Assembly: GCF_002115825.1 (NCBI RefSeq)
Contig: NZ_JFJZ01000017.1
Span: 1 to 64,000 of the forward strand
Reading direction: 5' to 3'
Origin: Thalassospira sp. MCCC 1A01428
GTDB taxonomy: Bacteria > Pseudomonadota > Alphaproteobacteria > Rhodospirillales > Thalassospiraceae
DNA: 64,000 nt
Below, one piece after another: positions 60,688-64,000 of the stretch. The position numbers were made by a program, and so were the translations under genes. The notes under the pieces were generated by a model, which saw nothing but the letters and a program-made list of their open reading frames with translations, made no database searches and was not told the DNA's origin. Every line of letters begins with the position of its first letter. Positions within the stretch are counted from its first letter, which is position 1.

Positions 60688-63600
60688 TTAGGTATCAAGC
60701 GCAGCGGCACTGGCAAATTTGCCCAAAAAGGCAAGCCAGCGTCGCATGGTTTCGGCATCAAACAGGTCGGTATCATATTCCAGCGTAAAGCGGGCCTGCC
60801 CTGCTTCCTCGACAAGGAACAGAATAACGTCATGTTTTGCTGTTGTATTATCGACAAAGGCATCCAGATTATCGGGCAGCAGACCCGACCGGTTATCCTT
60901 CGCCAGCGGCAGGCCGGACGTATCGCCTGTATCTGACATACTTGGCAAATCGCCGAACCGTTGATATTCAAATACGACATTCACAAGCGGCTGACGGTTG
61001 GCATTCCGTTTGGGGGCAACGGCGCGCACCAGTTCATCGAACGGGTAATCCTGCCGGTCAAGCGCCGCGGCAATATTGGCATGTAACCGGTCAATCAGTG
61101 CGCCAAGCTCCGTTTCATTGTCAAGCTGTACCCGGATCGGCAAAACATTTACGAAAAACCCGATCAACCCTTCTGTCTCGGTCCTTTCGCGCCCGGCTAC
61201 GCCCATGCCAATAACCATGTCCTGCTGGCGTGTCAGACGATAAAGCATGGCCGAAAACAAGGCCAAACCAACCGCCGACAGCGTTGTGTTGTGGGTCTGC
61301 GCCAGTTTGTGCAGCCCATCAAGCACCGGGCGATCAATTTGCAAATGTGCATGTGCCCCGCGATAGGATTGAACATCGGGTGCCGTGCGATCTGTCGGCA
61401 AGGCAATCTGCCCGGGCGCGCCACGCAATTTTTCCTGCCAATAGGCAGCCGCCGACGACCAATCCTGTCCCGCCTGCCACCAGGCATAATCCTTATAACT
61501 AATCGGAAGCGGTGCAAGAACAGGGTCGGTTTCATGCAAAACAGCTTGATACAGCGCACCTAGTTCCTGTTGCAAAATGCGCGATGACCAGCCGTCTCCG
61601 ACAATATGATGCGTGATTAAAACCAGAAGAATTTCGTTCTTGCCAACTGTAATCATACGACCCCGGATTAACGGGGGCTGATCCAGTATTATCGGTGTGG
61701 CCGCTTCTTCACGGGTCAGGCGCAGTGCCTCGCGCGCTGGGTCGGCATGGTTTGAAACATCCTGAACAACAACATTTGGCGCCGATACCGGGTGGATATG
61801 TTGTGTAATCACCCCGTCCTGTTCATGAAAACCTGTGCGCAAGGTTTCATGACGCACAATCAGGCGCTTTAGGGCCTCTTGCAAAATATCGGCACGTAAG
61901 GAACCATCGCACCGCATCACATAAACCATGCCATAGGCGCTACCGTTACGGTCCATCCTGGATAGAAGGTAAAGGCGCTTTTGGGCGTGGCTGGCCGGAT
62001 ATTCATCCATAACAGGTGCAGGTAAAATACCCGCTTTTTGCGTATTTGCGTTCGATTGACGCAGGCTGTTCACATGCCGGGCCAGGGCCGCAATCGTCGG
62101 GCTGGCAAAAAAATCGGCCATGCTAATGCGTTTACCAATGCGGTCAGCAATGCGGTTTACAATGCGGATCGCCATCAGGCTATGCCCCCCCAGCGCCGCA
62201 AAGCCGGTGTTGCGATCGTAAACCGGCAATTGGAAAACATCGCTGAAAATATCGGCAATCACCTGTTCATCCGGGCTAAGGCTGCTATCAACGTTGCTGG
62301 CCTGCGCCCCGGCTGGTAATTGCAAATTTACCTGCGAAAGTAATGCGTTGCGATCAACCTTACCATTCGCCGTAACGGGAATATCGGCAACCAGATACCA
62401 TTTTGTCGGCACCATATAGCCCGGCAGGCGTTGGCCAAGCCATGCCTGCAGTTCCCCTAACAACACATCGGACTGCACAGTGTTTTCACCGGGTACTTGC
62501 TGAATACACCCGATAATCTCGCCGCCATGTACCCCGTCACGGTTGTACAAAACCACCGCATTCTGAATGTCAGGTGCCTGTTGTAACTGATGTTCGATTT
62601 CATCAAGTTCAACCCGAAATCCCCGCAGCTTGATCTGATTATCGCGTCTGCCGCCAAATTCGATCCGGCCATCACCCGTCCAGCGGGCAATATCTCCCGT
62701 GCGATAAAGGCGCGCACCGGGTTTATCAGGATCAGAAACAAACCTTTCTGCTGTCAGTTCCGGCTGACACCAATATTCACGTGCCAGCCTGTCCCCGCCA
62801 ATCATTAACTCGCCCCATACACCAACCGGTGTCCGCAAACCGTGGGCATCACGAATCACGGTTCTGGTATGGGCAATCGGCCGACCAATGATTGTAAAAT
62901 CGCTGTCTTCGCAAATATCGGAACGCAAAATCGGCGTCACGGTTGCAAATGTTGTACTTTCCGTCGGGCCATAGCCGTTAATCAAACTGGTATCCGGGCA
63001 AATATCCATGAATTTGGATACATGCGATTTGCTGATACTTTCCCCGCCGATCATTAATGTCCGCAACCGCGACAAACTGGCCGGGTCGGCATCAACCTGC
63101 CGATTAAACAAACCGACGCTCATATACATCGTCGTGATACCAAACGCTGCCAGCGCTGCGCCAAATTGTGACGGGTCCAGCACGGTATCACGCGCGATCA
63201 CCGCAATTTCGGCCCCGGTTAACAAAGGCACCCAAATTTCAAGTGTTGCCGCATCAAATGCCAATGGTCCGGCCTGGGCCATCACGGCACCTGCGCAAAG
63301 CCCGGTGTAATCCGCCCCTTGCGCCAACCGCATGACAGCGCCCTGTTCGATCAGCACCCCTTTTGGCTGCCCGGTGGACCCGGATGTATACATAAGATAG
63401 GCCGGTGCGCGTTCCGGAACATCAAGAACCGGGGCCACAAATTCGCCTCCGATATCAGGTATATCAGCGACATGACACATCCGAACCGCGTCATTGGCAA
63501 TATCTGCCAATGAGGCCCGGCCCACATCATCAACCAAAACCAGTGTGGCGTTACTATCACCAAGAATAAACAGATTACGTTCCGCCGGATAAGCCGCATC

Positions 63601-64000
63601 GAGCGGGACATAACCGGCACCAAGGGCCGTAATCCCCAGTATTACAGCAATGGCTTCGCGCCCGCGATCAATATGCATGGCAACAAGATCGCCTTGTCCG
63701 ACACCGGCATTCACAAGATACTTGGCAATCGCCCCGGCCCGTGCTGCAAGGTCAGCATAGCTCCAGGAACCCCCTGCATCACGCACGGCACAATTGTCTG
63801 GTGCCAAAGCAACCTGCCGGGAAAATTCGGCAAACAACCCCTCGTGCATCGTTATCGGAATATCGGGGCCATTTTCCCACAGGTCAAACTGTGCGCTCTG
63901 TTCTGCCGGTAACAGGCTGATAGCATCAAGTTTCTGACTGTCACTACGGATCAGGCGGCGCAAGGTTGCGGCGAAAATACGCCCCAAATCATCCATCCGG
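60688..64000 (-). CDS. NRPS elongation protein, partial: (C end)-A-T-C
   Basis: The frame is open through the right edge. The first visible residues (to about 45) look like the end of a condensation domain (LDAISLLPAEQ), so the protein continues outside the window. Domains are adenylation (A3 YLMYTSGSTGQPKGV at 200-214, A5 NGYGPTE at 340-346, A10 Lys546), carrier (GGHS, Ser606) and condensation (about 665-1102, HHIVGDG at 796-802). Pocket residues read by eye are D, A, L, Y, M, G, G, T, F, which resemble codes for branched aliphatic residues such as Val or Ile; this is a prediction. The final C domain likely joins the donor to the residue loaded by the next protein. Confidence 0.94.
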   Translation of the reverse strand, partial: RMDDLGRIFAATLRRLIRSDSQKLDAISLLPAEQSAQFDLWENGPDIPITMHEGLFAEFSRQVALAPDNCAVRDAGGSWSYADLAARAGAIAKYLVNAGVGQGDLVAMHIDRGREAIAVILGITALGAGYVPLDAAYPAERNLFILGDSNATLVLVDDVGRASLADIANDAVRMCHVADIPDIGGEFVAPVLDVPERAPAYLMYTSGSTGQPKGVLIEQGAVMRLAQGADYTGLCAGAVMAQAGPLAFDAATLEIWVPLLTGAEIAVIARDTVLDPSQFGAALAAFGITTMYMSVGLFNRQVDADPASLSRLRTLMIGGESISKSHVSKFMDICPDTSLINGYGPTESTTFATVTPILRSDICEDSDFTIIGRPIAHTRTVIRDAHGLRTPVGVWGELMIGGDRLAREYWCQPELTAERFVSDPDKPGARLYRTGDIARWTGDGRIEFGGRRDNQIKLRGFRVELDEIEHQLQQAPDIQNAVVLYNRDGVHGGEIIGCIQQVPGENTVQSDVLLGELQAWLGQRLPGYMVPTKWYLVADIPVTANGKVDRNALLSQVNLQLPAGAQASNVDSSLSPDEQVIADIFSDVFQLPVYDRNTGFAALGGHSLMAIRIVNRIADRIGKRISMADFFASPTIAALARHVNSLRQSNANTQKAGILPAPVMDEYPASHAQKRLYLLSRMDRNGSAYGMVYVMRCDGSLRADILQEALKRLIVRHETLRTGFHEQDGVITQHIHPVSAPNVVVQDVSNHADPAREALRLTREEAATPIILDQPPLIRGRMITVGKNEILLVLITHHIVGDGWSSRILQQELGALYQAVLHETDPVLAPLPISYKDYAWWQAGQDWSSAAAYWQEKLRGAPGQIALPTDRTAPDVQSYRGAHAHLQIDRPVLDGLHKLAQTHNTTLSAVGLALFSAMLYRLTRQQDMVIGMGVAGRERTETEGLIGFFVNVLPIRVQLDNETELGALIDRLHANIAAALDRQDYPFDELVRAVAPKRNANRQPLVNVVFEYQRFGDLPSMSDTGDTSGLPLAKDNRSGLLPDNLDAFVDNTTAKHDVILFLVEEAGQARFTLEYDTDLFDAETMRRWLAFLGKFASAAALDT

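Noticed and set aside
1-64000. tRNA, rRNA, CRISPR arrays, insertion sequences and phage genes
   Set aside because: None was recognised on reading both strands; no regularly spaced repeats or transposase-like proteins were seen.

Overview
The window is chromosomal DNA from a Gram-negative, probably marine, alphaproteobacterium. The evidence is lipoprotein signal sequences, many periplasmic-binding-protein transporters, TRAP/TAXI and SBP genes, an ornithine decarboxylase with a leader that fits the alphaproteobacterial speF type, and a moderate-to-high GC codon style. A Rhodospirillales genus such as Thalassospira would fit, but that is inference from gene content. No tRNA, rRNA, CRISPR array, insertion sequence or phage gene was recognised.

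Layout. 1-3.5 kb: an AT-rich lipoprotein that looks foreign, a family-3 solute-binding protein and a PhoD-like phosphatase. 3.5-7.5 kb (minus): reductive pyrimidine catabolism (preT, preA, M20 carbamoyl-amide hydrolase). 8.3-10.3 kb: universal stress protein and sodium/alanine symporter. 10.4-18 kb (minus): a dipeptide-type ABC importer with a permease-ATPase fusion, a GntR regulator and an M42 peptidase, divergent from a DUF1028 protein and a second M20 amidohydrolase across a palindromic control region. 20.4-24.5 kb: U32 protein, XRE/MmyB regulator with a divergent glutathione transferase, and DUF3830.

24.6-30.8 kb holds a compact, apparently undescribed RiPP locus: a leader-binding/YcaO fused cyclodehydratase, a SagB-type azoline dehydrogenase and, divergently, a 135-residue precursor made of about six imperfect repeats. 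Each repeat carries a Ser (repeats 1-2) or Cys (repeats 3-6) at the same position before an acidic segment. The precursor gene has its own strong terminator, and a double-GNAT acetyltransferase follows. This is the most interesting feature of the window.

31-34 kb: ornithine decarboxylase with a long structured leader, a GNAT enzyme and a BASS-family transporter. 34.6-41.4 kb: a LacI-regulated carbohydrate ABC importer with an embedded FAD oxidoreductase. Two matching 14-bp operator sites and an intercistronic hairpin suggest how it is controlled.

41.5 kb to the right edge is a non-ribosomal peptide locus: two cyclic-peptide-type ABC exporters, a diaminopropionate ammonia-lyase-like enzyme, a type II thioesterase, a phosphopantetheinyl transferase and two NRPS genes. 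The assembly line reads (C)-A-T-C followed by A(methyltransferase)-T-TE. The last adenylation domain is interrupted between motifs a2 and a3 by a methyltransferase, an arrangement tied elsewhere to side-chain methylation. Embedded in this region are a four-gene operon with a sensor-HAMP-MFS fusion protein, two DUF697 paralogues and a Band 7 protein, whose link to the peptide is unknown.
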